Of a stretch of DNA of 64,000 nucleotides, positions 1 through 8,114 are shown piece by piece (positions within the stretch are counted from its first letter, which is position 1; each line of letters starts with the position of its first letter). Below the pieces are notes generated by a model. It saw only the letters and a list, made by a program, of their open reading frames with translations, was not told where the DNA came from and did not search any database. Origin of the DNA: Allobosea sp. WAO (lineage in GTDB: Bacteria; Pseudomonadota; Alphaproteobacteria; Rhizobiales; Beijerinckiaceae); NCBI RefSeq assembly GCF_001509835.1, contig NZ_JXTJ01000011.1:62001-126000 (forward strand). Reading direction: 5' to 3'. A program made the position numbers and the translations under genes.

Positions 1-288
1 AATGCGCTGATCCCGGCCTGCGAGCGCGCCCATGTCGAGACCGTGAAGCTGCTCCTGACCAGCGGCATCGATCTCGACCACGTCAACAATCTCGGCTGGA
101 CCTGTCTCCTGGAGATCGTGATCCTCGGCGATGGCGGGCCGCGCCACCAACAGGTCGCCAAGCTGGTGCTCGATGCCGGCGCCAATCCCAATCTCGCCGA
201 CAAGGATGGCATCAGCCCGCTCCAGCATGCCCGCAAGCGCGGCCAGAGCGAGGTTGCCAAGCTGATCGCCGCGAAGGGCGGACGCTGA
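1..288 (+). CDS. Ankyrin-repeat protein, 3' part only (5' end outside window)
   Basis: The reading frame is open from the first base and ends at 286-288, so this is the C-terminal 95 residues of a longer protein. It holds about two and a half ankyrin repeats: one with the ETVKLLL helix and one with the DAGANPNLADKDGISPL signature followed by a closing helix. Ankyrin repeats mediate protein-protein contacts; no catalytic domain is visible. The internal GTG at 43 reads as mid-repeat, so it is not taken as a start. Target and location in the cell cannot be judged from this fragment. Confidence 0.8.
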   Translation, partial: NALIPACERAHVETVKLLLTSGIDLDHVNNLGWTCLLEIVILGDGGPRHQQVAKLVLDAGANPNLADKDGISPLQHARKRGQSEVAKLIAAKGGR

Positions 289-291
289 GCT

Positions 292-645
292 TTATTCCAA
301 CCAGTCGGTGGCGAAGCGCTCGCTGGCGTGGATGTCGATCGTTTCCAGCGTGTCCGGCCCGAGGCTGCGGAACTTGTGCGGCACACCGGCCGGCACCACC
401 AGGATTTCTCCCGGCCCAGCCTCGATCTCCCGGTCGCCGATCGTGTAGAGCGCCCGCCCGGTGCGGACGATGAAGGTCTCGGGATAGGGATGGGTATGCA
501 GTCGCGGTCCATTGCCCGGCTCGGCGCGGACGAAGATCAGCGAGACCTCGCCGCCGAAGCCTTGAACCTCGCCATGCCATTCACCTGGCGTCTCGGACCA
601 GTCCTCGCGGCGAATGGCGTGGGGACCTGCGTTCGTGCCCGTCAT
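292..645 (-). CDS. Small single-domain cupin protein
   Basis: A 117-residue protein that is one cupin barrel. Motif 1 reads HTHPYPE, giving metal ligands His50, His52 and Glu56, and motif 2 ends with PAGVPHKF, giving His90. Such proteins bind a metal and act as isomerases, dioxygenases or simple sensors; the substrate is not predictable here. It starts one base after the stop of the upstream LysE-family gene on the same strand, so the two are probably cotranscribed and translationally coupled. No signal peptide is seen, so it is cytoplasmic. Confidence 0.8.
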   Translation of the reverse strand: MTGTNAGPHAIRREDWSETPGEWHGEVQGFGGEVSLIFVRAEPGNGPRLHTHPYPETFIVRTGRALYTIGDREIEAGPGEILVVPAGVPHKFRSLGPDTLETIDIHASERFATDWLE

Positions 646-646
646 C

Positions 647-1261
647 TCAGCCGCGCGTCGCGATCACGGCCGCTGCGCCGGCCATGACGCCGCCGGTGAA
701 ACGGTTGATCCGGCGCATCGTCTGTGGGCTCGAAACCAGCCGCCGGGCCCGGTCGGCCGCATAGGCGTAGCCGAGCAGCGTGGTGTTGATGATCACCATG
801 GTCAGCACCGCGATCTCGACGAAGAGCAGCGGCGTGATCGCGCTGAGATCGACCACCAGCGGCAGGATCGAGACGAAGAACACCATCACCTTGGGGTTGC
901 CGAGCGTCAGCGCGATGCCGCCGAAGAACAGGCGCCAGCCCTCGCCGGGGATGGCCTCGGGCGCCTTGGTGCTCTCGACCGGCGTGGTCCAGAGCTTCCA
1001 GGCGAGATAGATCAGATAGGCGCAGCCGGCATATTTGATGGCGACGAAGACGCCGTGGAAGCTCTGCATCAGCAGCGACAGGCCGAGCGCCGAGAAGGTC
1101 AGCCAGACGAGGTCGCCGGCGGCGATGCCGAGCACGAAGGGCACGGCGCGGCGAAAGCCGGTCGAGAGCGAGCGGGCCACCAGTGCCGCAATGCCGGGGC
1201 CCGGCGAGGCGACCGCCAGGAAATAGACCCCGGCGAAGACCATGAATCCGGCGATGTCCAT
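647..1261 (-). CDS. LysE/RhtB-family amino-acid exporter
   Basis: A 204-residue integral membrane protein with about six hydrophobic segments and the family hallmark SPGPG at residues 19-23 after the first helix. LysE/RhtB proteins export amino acids or derivatives across the inner membrane by proton exchange. The substrate is unknown. ATG start at 1259-1261. The downstream cupin gene follows after one base, suggesting a two-gene operon. Length is normal for the family. Confidence 0.85.
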   Translation of the reverse strand: MDIAGFMVFAGVYFLAVASPGPGIAALVARSLSTGFRRAVPFVLGIAAGDLVWLTFSALGLSLLMQSFHGVFVAIKYAGCAYLIYLAWKLWTTPVESTKAPEAIPGEGWRLFFGGIALTLGNPKVMVFFVSILPLVVDLSAITPLLFVEIAVLTMVIINTTLLGYAYAADRARRLVSSPQTMRRINRFTGGVMAGAAAVIATRG

Positions 1262-1399
1262 GCGTTCGGTTCCCTGCGTCGTGCAGCTCTGCTGGGCGGC
1301 GAATTTAGCAGCGCGCAGCGCGGCTGTCCCATCGGCATGCGTGATGGCTGCGATCAGCGGGCGTGAGGCCTGCCGGGCCCGTCGTTCGGATACGGACCC

Positions 1400-2527
1400 T
1401 CAGGGCAGGGCGGCGACGTTGCCCGGCGTGACCAGCAGGCGCTGGGATTGCGGCGGCAGGTCGCCGAACAGAGCGGGGTCGGCGCCGGTCATCCAGACCT
1501 GGCAGCCGAGTTCGCCGAGGCCGGCATAGAGCGCGGCGCGCCGGCGCGGGTCGAGATGGGCGGCGATCTCGTCGAGCAGCACCAGGGGCGGCAGGTCGCT
1601 CATGCTCGCCACCAGCCGCGCATGCGCCAGGACGAGCCCGATCAGCAGCGCCTTCTGCTCGCCGGTCGAGCCCTGGCCGGCCGGTATGTCCTTCAAGGCA
1701 TGGCGGACGAGGAGGTCGGAGGCCTGCGGCCCGGCGAGCGTCCGTCCCGCCGCCTTGTCGCGCGGCCGCATCTGCGCGAGCAGTTCGCGGTAGCGGTCCT
1801 CGGCGTCGAGCGCCGGCAAGCTCTCGACCAGCGCGTCGATCTCGCCTTCGAGCCGGATCTGCGCATGCGGGAAGGGCGAGCTCTCGTCGCGGTTCTGCGC
1901 GATGATCGCCGACAGCCTCGCCACGGTTTCGGCGCGGGCGGCGGCGACCGCGACACCGAGCTCGGCGATCTCACGCTCGACCGAGTCGAGCCAGCGCCGC
2001 TCGAAGGGGCTCTCCTCGAGAATGCGGTTGCGCGAGCGCAGCGCCTTTTCGAGCGCGTTGGAGCGCGTGCCATGGGCGGGGTCGACCGCGAGCACCAGCC
2101 GGTCGAGGAAGCGCCGGCGCTCGCCGGCCGAGCCGCGGAACAGGCCATCGAGATCCGGCGTCAGCCAGACCAGGCGCAGATATTCGCTGAAAGCCGTCGC
2201 AGAGCTGGCGGGTGCTCCGTCGATGCGGGCGAGGCGGGTGCGCCGGCCCTCGCCATCGGGCGGCTCCAGCCCGATCCCGAGCCTTGCCCCGTCATCGGCG
2301 AGCCCGACCGAGACGGCAAAGCCGCCATCGCCCGACACCCGCACCATATCGGCGAGGTCGGCCCGCCGCAGGCCGCGGCCGGGCGCGAACAGCGAGAGGG
2401 CCTCGAGCAGGTTGGTCTTGCCGGCGCCGTTCTCGCCGCACAGCGCAACGAGCCGGCCCTCGATCGCAAGATCGAGGGCCGGGTAGGAACGGAAATTCTG
2501 CAGGGTGAGGCGGGCGACCGCGGTCAA
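1400..2527 (-). CDS. recF: DNA replication and repair protein RecF
   Basis: RecF is an ABC/SMC-type ATPase that helps load RecA at gaps and stalled forks, acting with RecO and RecR. The 375-residue protein carries Walker A GENGAGKTN at residues 31-39, an STGEQK signature and a Walker B segment PPLVLLDEIAAHLD near the C-terminus. It follows dnaN after 11 bases in the usual dnaA-dnaN-recF order. The start is TTG at 2525-2527 with no clear ribosome binding site, and I see no in-frame ATG nearby, so translation is probably coupled to dnaN. Confidence 0.95.
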   Translation of the reverse strand: MTAVARLTLQNFRSYPALDLAIEGRLVALCGENGAGKTNLLEALSLFAPGRGLRRADLADMVRVSGDGGFAVSVGLADDGARLGIGLEPPDGEGRRTRLARIDGAPASSATAFSEYLRLVWLTPDLDGLFRGSAGERRRFLDRLVLAVDPAHGTRSNALEKALRSRNRILEESPFERRWLDSVEREIAELGVAVAAARAETVARLSAIIAQNRDESSPFPHAQIRLEGEIDALVESLPALDAEDRYRELLAQMRPRDKAAGRTLAGPQASDLLVRHALKDIPAGQGSTGEQKALLIGLVLAHARLVASMSDLPPLVLLDEIAAHLDPRRRAALYAGLGELGCQVWMTGADPALFGDLPPQSQRLLVTPGNVAALP

Positions 2528-2538
2528 GGCTGGCCGCG

Positions 2539-3657
2539 TCAGACCCGCATCGGCATCAGCACATAGAGTGCCGAGGCGCCCTCGCGGTCCTGGATCACCG
2601 TGGGCGAACCGGGGTCGGCGAGTTTGAGCAGGGCGGTGTCGCCGTCGAGCTGGGCTGCGATGTCCATCAGATAGCGGGCGTTGAAGCCGATATCGAGCGG
2701 GCTCGCATCGTAGTCGACCTCGATCTCCTCGGTCGCCGAGCCGGAATCGGGATTGGTCACCGAGAGCGTCATCCGGCCCTCGGCCATCGACAGTTTCACG
2801 GCGCGGCCGCGCTCGGATGAGATCGTCGAGACGCGGTCGACGGAAGCCGCGAAGTCGCCCCTGTCGACGGTGAGCAACTTGTCGTTGCCGCTCGGGATGA
2901 CGCGCTGGTAGTCGGGGAAGGTGCCGTCGATCAGCTTCGAGGTCAGAACCACCGCCGCCGTCGCGATACGGATCTTGCTGCCGGACAGCTCGACCTGGAC
3001 TTCGCTCTCGCCATCCTCGAGCAGCTTCTGGATCTCGGCGACGGCCTTGCGCGGCACGATCACGCCCGGCATGCCGAGCGCGCCCTGCGGGGCCGCGGTA
3101 TCGACGCGGGCGAGGCGGTGCCCGTCGGTCGCGACCGCGCGCAGCACCGGGCGGCCCTCGACGTCGATGGCGTGCAGATAGATGCCGTTGAGATAGTAGC
3201 GGGTCTCCTCGGTGGAGATCGCGAACTGGGTCTTGTCGATCAGGCGCTTGAGCTCGCCGGCCGGCAGCACGAAGCGATGCGCCATCTCGCCGGCGGTGAT
3301 GTCCGGGAAATCGCTTTCAGGCAGGGTCTGCAGGGTGAAGCGCGAGCGGCCCGAGCGCAGCACCATCTGGCCGCTGTCGCCGGTCGTCTCCAGCGAGACC
3401 TGGGCGCCGTCCGGCAGCTTGCGGACGATGTCGTAGAGCGTGTGGGCCGGCACGGTGGTCGCGCCGGGCTCGACGATGTCGGCCGGAACCGTCTCGACCA
3501 CCTCGATATCGAGATCGGTCGCCTTCAGCTTCAACCCGTCCTCGCTGCCGCGCAGCAGCAGGTTGGACAGGATCGGGATCGTATTGCGGCGTTCCACCAC
3601 CCGATGGACATGCCCGAGCGACTTCAGGAGCGTGGAGCGTTCGACCGTAACCTTCAT
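2539..3657 (-). CDS. dnaN: DNA polymerase III beta subunit (sliding clamp)
   Basis: The clamp tethers the replicative polymerase to DNA as a ring-shaped dimer. The protein is 372 residues, the normal size for three clamp domains, starts MKVTVERSTLL and ends LMPMRV, both typical of alphaproteobacterial DnaN. The frame stays open for 36 codons upstream, but the ATG at 3655-3657 matches the family start and is preferred. It lies 171 bases downstream of dnaA and 11 bases upstream of recF, so dnaN-recF is probably one transcript, perhaps with read-through from dnaA. Confidence 0.97.
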   Translation of the reverse strand: MKVTVERSTLLKSLGHVHRVVERRNTIPILSNLLLRGSEDGLKLKATDLDIEVVETVPADIVEPGATTVPAHTLYDIVRKLPDGAQVSLETTGDSGQMVLRSGRSRFTLQTLPESDFPDITAGEMAHRFVLPAGELKRLIDKTQFAISTEETRYYLNGIYLHAIDVEGRPVLRAVATDGHRLARVDTAAPQGALGMPGVIVPRKAVAEIQKLLEDGESEVQVELSGSKIRIATAAVVLTSKLIDGTFPDYQRVIPSGNDKLLTVDRGDFAASVDRVSTISSERGRAVKLSMAEGRMTLSVTNPDSGSATEEIEVDYDASPLDIGFNARYLMDIAAQLDGDTALLKLADPGSPTVIQDREGASALYVLMPMRV

Positions 3658-3828
3658 GGCGTCTTCTGGCATGTGCTGGCGCCCACCGGACGGCGGGCGA
3701 CGGAATGGCCCGCGACATTGCCGGAGCGCTTGCGCCGGCGCAAGGGTGCGCGCGCCGGCAATCACAGCTTAGCGCCACGTCGTGCCGCTTGCGGCCCGCC
3801 TGGGCCGGTCTGCGCACGGCGCGCGGCC

Positions 3829-5346
3829 TCACTCCTGCAGCATGCGCTTCAGCAGGTCGACCTCGTCATGCAGCAGCCGGTCCTCGCCGATCGCCTTCTC
3901 TATCTTGCGCACGGCATGCAGCACGGTGGTGTGGTCGCGCCCACCGAACCGGCGGCCGATCTCGGGCAGCGAGCGCGGCGTCAGGGCCTTGGCGAGGTAC
4001 ATCGCGATCTGGCGCGGCTTGACCACCGCGGCGGTGCGGCGCTCCGAGAGGATGTCGGCGCGGCTGACATTGTAGCGGGTCGCCACCAGCTTCTGGATTT
4101 CCTCGATCTTGACGCGACGCGGCTCGCGGGTGCGCACCAGGTCGCGGATCGCCGCCTCGGCGGTCTCCATGGTCACGGTCGCCCCGGTCAGGGTCGCATG
4201 CGCCAGGATCCGGTTGGCGGCGCCGTCGAGATCGCGGCCATTGGTGGCGACGGCGCGGGCGACATAGGTGGTGACGTCCGGATTGACCTGGAAGGTCGGA
4301 TGCGCTGCCTGCAGCGCCTCGAGTCGGCTGCCCAGGATCTTGACGCGCAGGCCTTCGTCGAGCTCGCCGATCTCGACCGCGAGGCCGCCGGCGAGGCGCG
4401 AGCGAATGCGCTCCTCCATCGTCTCGAGATCGCCCGGCAGCCGGTCGGCGGCGACGACGATCTGCTTGCCGGCGTCGATCAGCGCGTTGATCGTATGGCC
4501 GAATTCCTGCTGGATCGAGCGGCCCTGGATGAACTGCACATCGTCGACGATCAGCAGGTCGATGCCGCGCAGCTTCTCCTTGAAGGCCAGCGCGGTCTGC
4601 GACTTCAGCGCCGCGACGAAGCCGTACATGAAGCGGTCGGCAGTGAAGTAGGCGACACGCTTGCCGTGCTGACGCGCGTCCTGGGCGATCGCCTGGATCA
4701 GGTGGGTCTTGCCGAGGCCGACCCCGGCATGGATGTAGAGCGGGTTGTAGGGCGCCGAGCCGGCCGGGGCGGCCGCGATGCGCTCGGCGGCGGCGAAGGC
4801 GAGCGCGTTCGACTTGCCGACCACGAAGCTCTGGAAGCTCATGCGGCGGTCGAGCACGGTGCCGCAGGCGTCCATCACGTCGTGCTCGGAGGCCGGGGGC
4901 ATCGCTGCGGCCGGGGCGGCTTCGACATTGACTGCTGCCGGGGCGCGGGCATCCGTGATGCGGGGGCGTTGGGCCGGGCTCTCGGGGCGAGGTTCGGCGC
5001 CGTCACGCGCCACCTGGCGCACGCTCAGCGAGACGCCGTGAGGCGCATCGAGCTCGGCGGTGCAATGGGCCCGCAGGCGCTCGGCATAATGCGCCTCGAG
5101 CCAGCTCTTCAGGAAGCGGGTGGGAACGGTGAGATGGGCGACGCCCTCGACCACGGCGCAGATCTCGACGCGGGCGAACCAGCTCGAGAACACGTCCTCG
5201 CCCAGCTCGGCACGCAGGCGGCGGCGCACGCGGTCCCAGCTCTCCTTCTCCGCGGCGGCAGCCGCGCCTTTGCCCAAACCCAGTTTCGCAACAGACGGAC
5301 CCGACGCAACATCGACAAAATCGCCAGTCTCGATCTGCTCCAGCAT
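3829..5346 (-). CDS. dnaA: Chromosomal replication initiator DnaA
   Basis: DnaA binds origin DnaA boxes as an AAA+ ATPase and melts the origin. The 505-residue protein shows an N-terminal helicase-loading domain (about residues 30-115), a low-complexity Ala/Pro linker (about 115-160), Walker A GVGLGKTHL at 208-216, Walker B LLIVDDVQF at 264-272, and the domain IV DNA-binding signature GGRDHTTVLHAVRK near residue 465. ATG start at 5344-5346. It heads the dnaA-dnaN-recF block. The long upstream region shows no perfect DnaA box. Confidence 0.98.
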   Translation of the reverse strand: MLEQIETGDFVDVASGPSVAKLGLGKGAAAAAEKESWDRVRRRLRAELGEDVFSSWFARVEICAVVEGVAHLTVPTRFLKSWLEAHYAERLRAHCTAELDAPHGVSLSVRQVARDGAEPRPESPAQRPRITDARAPAAVNVEAAPAAAMPPASEHDVMDACGTVLDRRMSFQSFVVGKSNALAFAAAERIAAAPAGSAPYNPLYIHAGVGLGKTHLIQAIAQDARQHGKRVAYFTADRFMYGFVAALKSQTALAFKEKLRGIDLLIVDDVQFIQGRSIQQEFGHTINALIDAGKQIVVAADRLPGDLETMEERIRSRLAGGLAVEIGELDEGLRVKILGSRLEALQAAHPTFQVNPDVTTYVARAVATNGRDLDGAANRILAHATLTGATVTMETAEAAIRDLVRTREPRRVKIEEIQKLVATRYNVSRADILSERRTAAVVKPRQIAMYLAKALTPRSLPEIGRRFGGRDHTTVLHAVRKIEKAIGEDRLLHDEVDLLKRMLQE

Positions 5347-6063
5347 TTTTCTATCGCCCTGTTCAATCGGTTGCGCGCGGCGTCACCCGGCCGGCAAAGC
5401 CGGTCGGCCGCGCTGATTTTGGTGAAAGCAAAGAATCCACGTCCCCCGGACAGGCCGAAGGCTCGGATCGTGCCAATGTTCGTCGTCGGCTCAGGAGTGG
5501 AGGGCTCGTCGCAGGACGAAACCGCTCTTCATCTCAACAAGTATAGCGTCACAAGATAAAGAGCCGCATCCCTCCAACCTCTCTGGTTGTAAGCCAAAAC
5601 GAGTTTCGATCTTTGGAAATCCCGGTCCGACATCTCTGTCCGCCCGGCGATGAGAGGACCTTATAGGGAGCCCTCGGACGGGGGCAATATCCCCCTCTGC
5701 CGGCTATCGGGATTCAGCCGGGAAGCCCCAGCCGTTGCCCCACCGGCAGACCCCCTGCAATAGGTTGGGGAAGTTAAGCTTTTCTTTACAGCTGGGCTGT
5801 CGGGAAGGCCGCGAATCTTTTTTTCGGCGGGGTCGAAAAGCCGCCACGGGAAGCCTCGGGAATCCCGAGCAGCGATTGCTTTGCCTGCTAAGGTGATGAA
5901 AAATATGGCCTAATTTTGCGCGGTCAAAAACCCGTTAAGGACGGTTTTTGCGCCCGGAAAACCGCGATGGAGTCAAGTCCGGAAAGCGATGGAATGATTG
6001 CGGAATCGCCACTGTGGCAGAGATTTTCGTCTCTGCCGGCCGAGCTTTGCGGAGGTGTTCCGG
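5347..6063. other. Intergenic region between dnaA and rpsT, no gene
   Basis: About 720 bases upstream of dnaA without a credible gene. By eye I find no perfect TTATCCACA box on either strand, so this does not look like a classical oriC, though an origin with degenerate boxes cannot be excluded. It does hold A/T-rich stretches, a run of seven T at 5818-5824, a CtrA-like site at 5774-5788, and an 8-bp inverted repeat (5925-5932 with 5943-5950) around TTAA. A weak promoter candidate for dnaA on the minus strand is TTGACC, 16 bases, TATTTT at 5927-5900. Confidence 0.5.
5774..5788. promoter_or_regulatory. CtrA-like site upstream of dnaA
   Basis: TTAA, seven bases, TTTA: one mismatch from the TTAA-N7-TTAA consensus of the alphaproteobacterial cell-cycle regulator CtrA. 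It lies about 430 bases upstream of dnaA. A site of this degeneracy occurs by chance fairly often, so position next to dnaA is the only support. Confidence 0.25.
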
Positions 6064-6094
6064 CCAAAGAAAAACCCGGCCGAAGGGCCGGGTT
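6064..6094 (-). terminator. Intrinsic terminator of rpsT
   Basis: Read on the minus strand, a perfect 9-bp G/C-rich stem (AACCCGGCC with GGCCGGGTT, at 6086-6094 and 6073-6081) closes a CTTC loop and is followed at once by TTTCTTT. It begins 34 bases after the rpsT stop codon, a standard Rho-independent terminator. Confidence 0.9.
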
Positions 6095-6128
6095 GAAACA
6101 CGCTAAAAATCGCTCTGCGGAACGCGGC

Positions 6129-6395
6129 TCAGGAAGCCAGCGCGCCAATGCGATGAGCCAGGCGCGAAACCTTGCGCGAGGCGGTGTTCTTGTGGACCAC
6201 GCCCTTCTGGGCAGCCCGCATGATCTCCGGCTGGGCGGCCTTGAAGGCCTCGGCAGCGGCGCCCTTGTCGCCGGAGGCGATCGCCTCCTCGACCTTGCGC
6301 AGGAAGGTGCGCATGCGGCTGCGGCGAGACTTGTTCACCTCGGTGCGGCGCGCGATCTTGCGAGCGGCTTTCTTGGCCGACGTCGTATTGGCCAT
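6129..6395 (-). CDS. rpsT: 30S ribosomal protein S20
   Basis: S20 binds 16S rRNA early in small-subunit assembly. The 88-residue protein is strongly basic and starts [13 protein letters not shown], the canonical S20 N-terminus, with the [15 protein letters not shown] core and a [13 protein letters not shown] tail. The frame is open further upstream, but the ATG at 6393-6395 has a good ribosome binding site (GAGGACGA) and matches the family. It is monocistronic: its own promoter lies at 6518-6546 and a terminator at 6064-6094. S20 next to dnaA is common in alphaproteobacteria. Confidence 0.97.
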   Translation of the reverse strand: MANTTSAKKAARKIARRTEVNKSRRSRMRTFLRKVEEAIASGDKGAAAEAFKAAQPEIMRAAQKGVVHKNTASRKVSRLAHRIGALAS

Positions 6396-6478
6396 CGTTC
6401 GTCCTCGTCCTCGTCGCGGCCGACACCGGGCTTTTTGCCAAGTGACGCGGAGCGCGAACCCTTGCATGAAAAACGTGA

Positions 6479-6507
6479 GCGACGGCCGTGCTGGCGCAGG
6501 CCGTCGC
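6479..6507 (-). promoter_or_regulatory. Hairpin in the rpsT 5' leader
   Basis: A perfect 9-bp inverted repeat (GCGACGGCC at 6479-6487, GGCCGTCGC at 6499-6507) would form at the very 5' end of the predicted rpsT transcript. It may stabilise the mRNA or take part in S20 autoregulation. Function is inferred only from position. Confidence 0.4.
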
Positions 6508-6517
6508 GATCCGTGAG

Positions 6518-6546
6518 CCTATAATCGCTGCCGGTTGCCACGTCAA
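6518..6546 (-). promoter_or_regulatory. Predicted sigma-70-type promoter of rpsT
   Basis: On the minus strand: -35 TTGACG (6546-6541), a 17-base spacer, -10 TATAGG (6523-6518). Transcription would start near 6511, giving a leader of about 115 bases before the rpsT ATG. Spacing and -35 are close to ideal; the -10 matches four of six consensus bases. Confidence 0.55.
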
Positions 6547-6570
6547 CGCGGAAATGCCGACCGGTGGTGA

Positions 6571-6966
6571 TCAACCTTCCCAGCGCCGGATGGCGACCGC
6601 CTCGACCTCGATCAGATAGCCATAATGCAGCTCCGGAACCGGCACCACCGCCCGTGCCGGGCGGTGGTCACCGAAAACCTCGGCATAGATCGCGTTGAAC
6701 TCCGGCCAGTGTCCGCCGCCGACCAGATAGGCGGTGACCTTCAGCACATCGGCCGGACCGGAGCCGGCGGCAGCGAGCACCGCCAGCAGATTGGCCAGCG
6801 CCTGGCGCGCCTGCACCGCGAAAGGCTCGGCCGCGGTAGGGCTGCCGTCCGGGCGCGGAGCGAGCTGGCCGGAGACGAAGACGAGGTCCTTGTAGGCGAC
6901 GGCCTGGGAATAGTGCCCGGCCGGCGCCGGGACCTCGGGCGAGAGGATGGTCTCGATTTCGCTCAT
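6571..6966 (-). CDS. RidA-family enamine/imine deaminase
   Basis: RidA proteins hydrolyse reactive 2-aminoacrylate and related enamines released by PLP enzymes. The 131-residue protein has the RidA fold signature with the catalytic arginine in RPARAVVPV (Arg105) and Glu120. It overlaps the upstream PLP ammonia-lyase by four bases (ATGA), so the two are coupled: the lyase makes enamine intermediates from serine or threonine and this protein clears them. ATG start at 6964-6966. It could be a paralogue with different specificity from housekeeping RidA. Confidence 0.88.
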   Translation of the reverse strand: MSEIETILSPEVPAPAGHYSQAVAYKDLVFVSGQLAPRPDGSPTAAEPFAVQARQALANLLAVLAAAGSGPADVLKVTAYLVGGGHWPEFNAIYAEVFGDHRPARAVVPVPELHYGYLIEVEAVAIRRWEG

Positions 6967-7961
6967 GCGCCCTCGCCGATGAAGCGCGCGAAGCTGGCGA
7001 GGTCGACATTGCCGCCGCTGAGGATGACGCCAACGCGCTTGCCCTCGACGGGGACTGCCCCGGTGAAGGCGGCGGCGGCGGCGAGGCAGCCGGTCGGCTC
7101 GACCACGAGCTTCATGCGCTCGGCGAAGAAGCGCATCGCCGCGACAAGGGCGGCATCCGGCACCGTGACGATGTCCTCGACGAGGTCGCGGATGATCGGG
7201 AAGGTGTAGTTGCCGAGGAAGGGCGTCTGTGCCCCGTCGGCAATGGTCTTGGGCACGTCGATCTTGACGATCTCGCCCTTGCGCAGGGATTGCTGGCCGT
7301 CATTGCCGGCCTCGGGTTCGACGCCATAGACCCGGCAGCCGGGGTTCAGGGCCTTCGCGGCGAGCAAGGCGCCGGCGAGCAGGCCGCCGCCGCCGAGGCA
7401 GACCAGGATGATGTCGAACTCGCCGGCATCCTCGATCAACTCCTTGGTCGCCGTGCCCTGGCCGGCGATCACCGCAGGGTGGTCATAGGGCGGGATCAGG
7501 GTCAGGCCGCGTTCCCTGGCAATGCTGTCGCCGAGCGCCAGCCGGTCCTGGCTGTAGCGGTCATAGGAGACGACCTCGGCGCCATAGCCCTTGGTCGCTG
7601 CGACCTTCGCTGCCGGCGCATCCTGCGGCATGATGATCGTGGTCGGCGCGCCGAGCAGCTTGCCGGCATAGGCGATGGCCTGGGCATGGTTGCCGGAGGA
7701 ATAGGTCAGGACGCCGGCCCTGCGCTGTTCGGCTGTGAGCGCGGCGATGGCGTTGTAGCCGCCGCGGAATTTGAAGGCGCCCATGCGCTGCAGGTTCTCG
7801 GCCTTGAAGACGAGATTGGCGCCGGTGCGCTCATTGGCGGTGCGCGAAGTCAGGGCAGGCGTGTGATGCGCAGCGCCGCGGATGCGTTCCGCCGCTGCCT
7901 CGACATCGGCATAGGTCGGCAGCGTGATGCCGTCGGTGAGGGAACTGGCTGCGGCGGTCAT
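6963..7961 (-). CDS. PLP-dependent threonine/serine ammonia-lyase family
   Basis: A fold-type II PLP enzyme of 332 residues. The PLP lysine is Lys64 in FKFRGGYNA, followed by SSGNHAQ (residues 88-94) and the glycine-rich phosphate loop GGGGLLAG. It has no C-terminal ACT domain, so it is the short catabolic type: threonine or serine dehydratase, serine racemase or hydroxyaspartate ammonia-lyase; sequence alone does not decide. It overlaps the downstream ridA-family gene by four bases. A 16-bp inverted repeat ends 15 bases upstream of the ATG at 7959-7961, and the ribosome binding site is poor. Confidence 0.85.
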   Translation of the reverse strand: MTAAASSLTDGITLPTYADVEAAAERIRGAAHHTPALTSRTANERTGANLVFKAENLQRMGAFKFRGGYNAIAALTAEQRRAGVLTYSSGNHAQAIAYAGKLLGAPTTIIMPQDAPAAKVAATKGYGAEVVSYDRYSQDRLALGDSIARERGLTLIPPYDHPAVIAGQGTATKELIEDAGEFDIILVCLGGGGLLAGALLAAKALNPGCRVYGVEPEAGNDGQQSLRKGEIVKIDVPKTIADGAQTPFLGNYTFPIIRDLVEDIVTVPDAALVAAMRFFAERMKLVVEPTGCLAAAAAFTGAVPVEGKRVGVILSGGNVDLASFARFIGEGA

Positions 7962-7975
7962 GGCAAGGAATCCCG

Positions 7976-8025
7976 TTGACTTGAAGCGCGCATCGTGTGC
8001 GCCGCGGCGGCGCGCTTCAAGTCAA
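7976..8025. repeat. Perfect 16-bp inverted repeat before the ammonia-lyase gene
   Basis: TTGACTTGAAGCGCGC at 7976-7991 is repeated inverted at 8010-8025 with an 18-base loop. It lies between the stop of the enoyl-CoA hydratase gene (8115) and the ammonia-lyase start (7961), both read on minus. No T-run follows on either side. It could be an operator, an mRNA hairpin sequestering the start region, or the 3' end of the hydratase transcript. Confidence 0.75.
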
Positions 8026-8114
8026 ACCATGTCGGGCCGGCCATGCACCAGGCTGATTGGTCGCCCGCCCGGTTCTGCCCCGGGCGGGCGCAGGCCTCTG
8101 CCGAGGCTGCTGCC

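Noticed and set aside
3118-5559. Very long open frame (about 810 codons) on plus, antisense to dnaN and dnaA
   Set aside because: It is the antisense shadow of two certain genes in GC-rich DNA and resembles no protein family.
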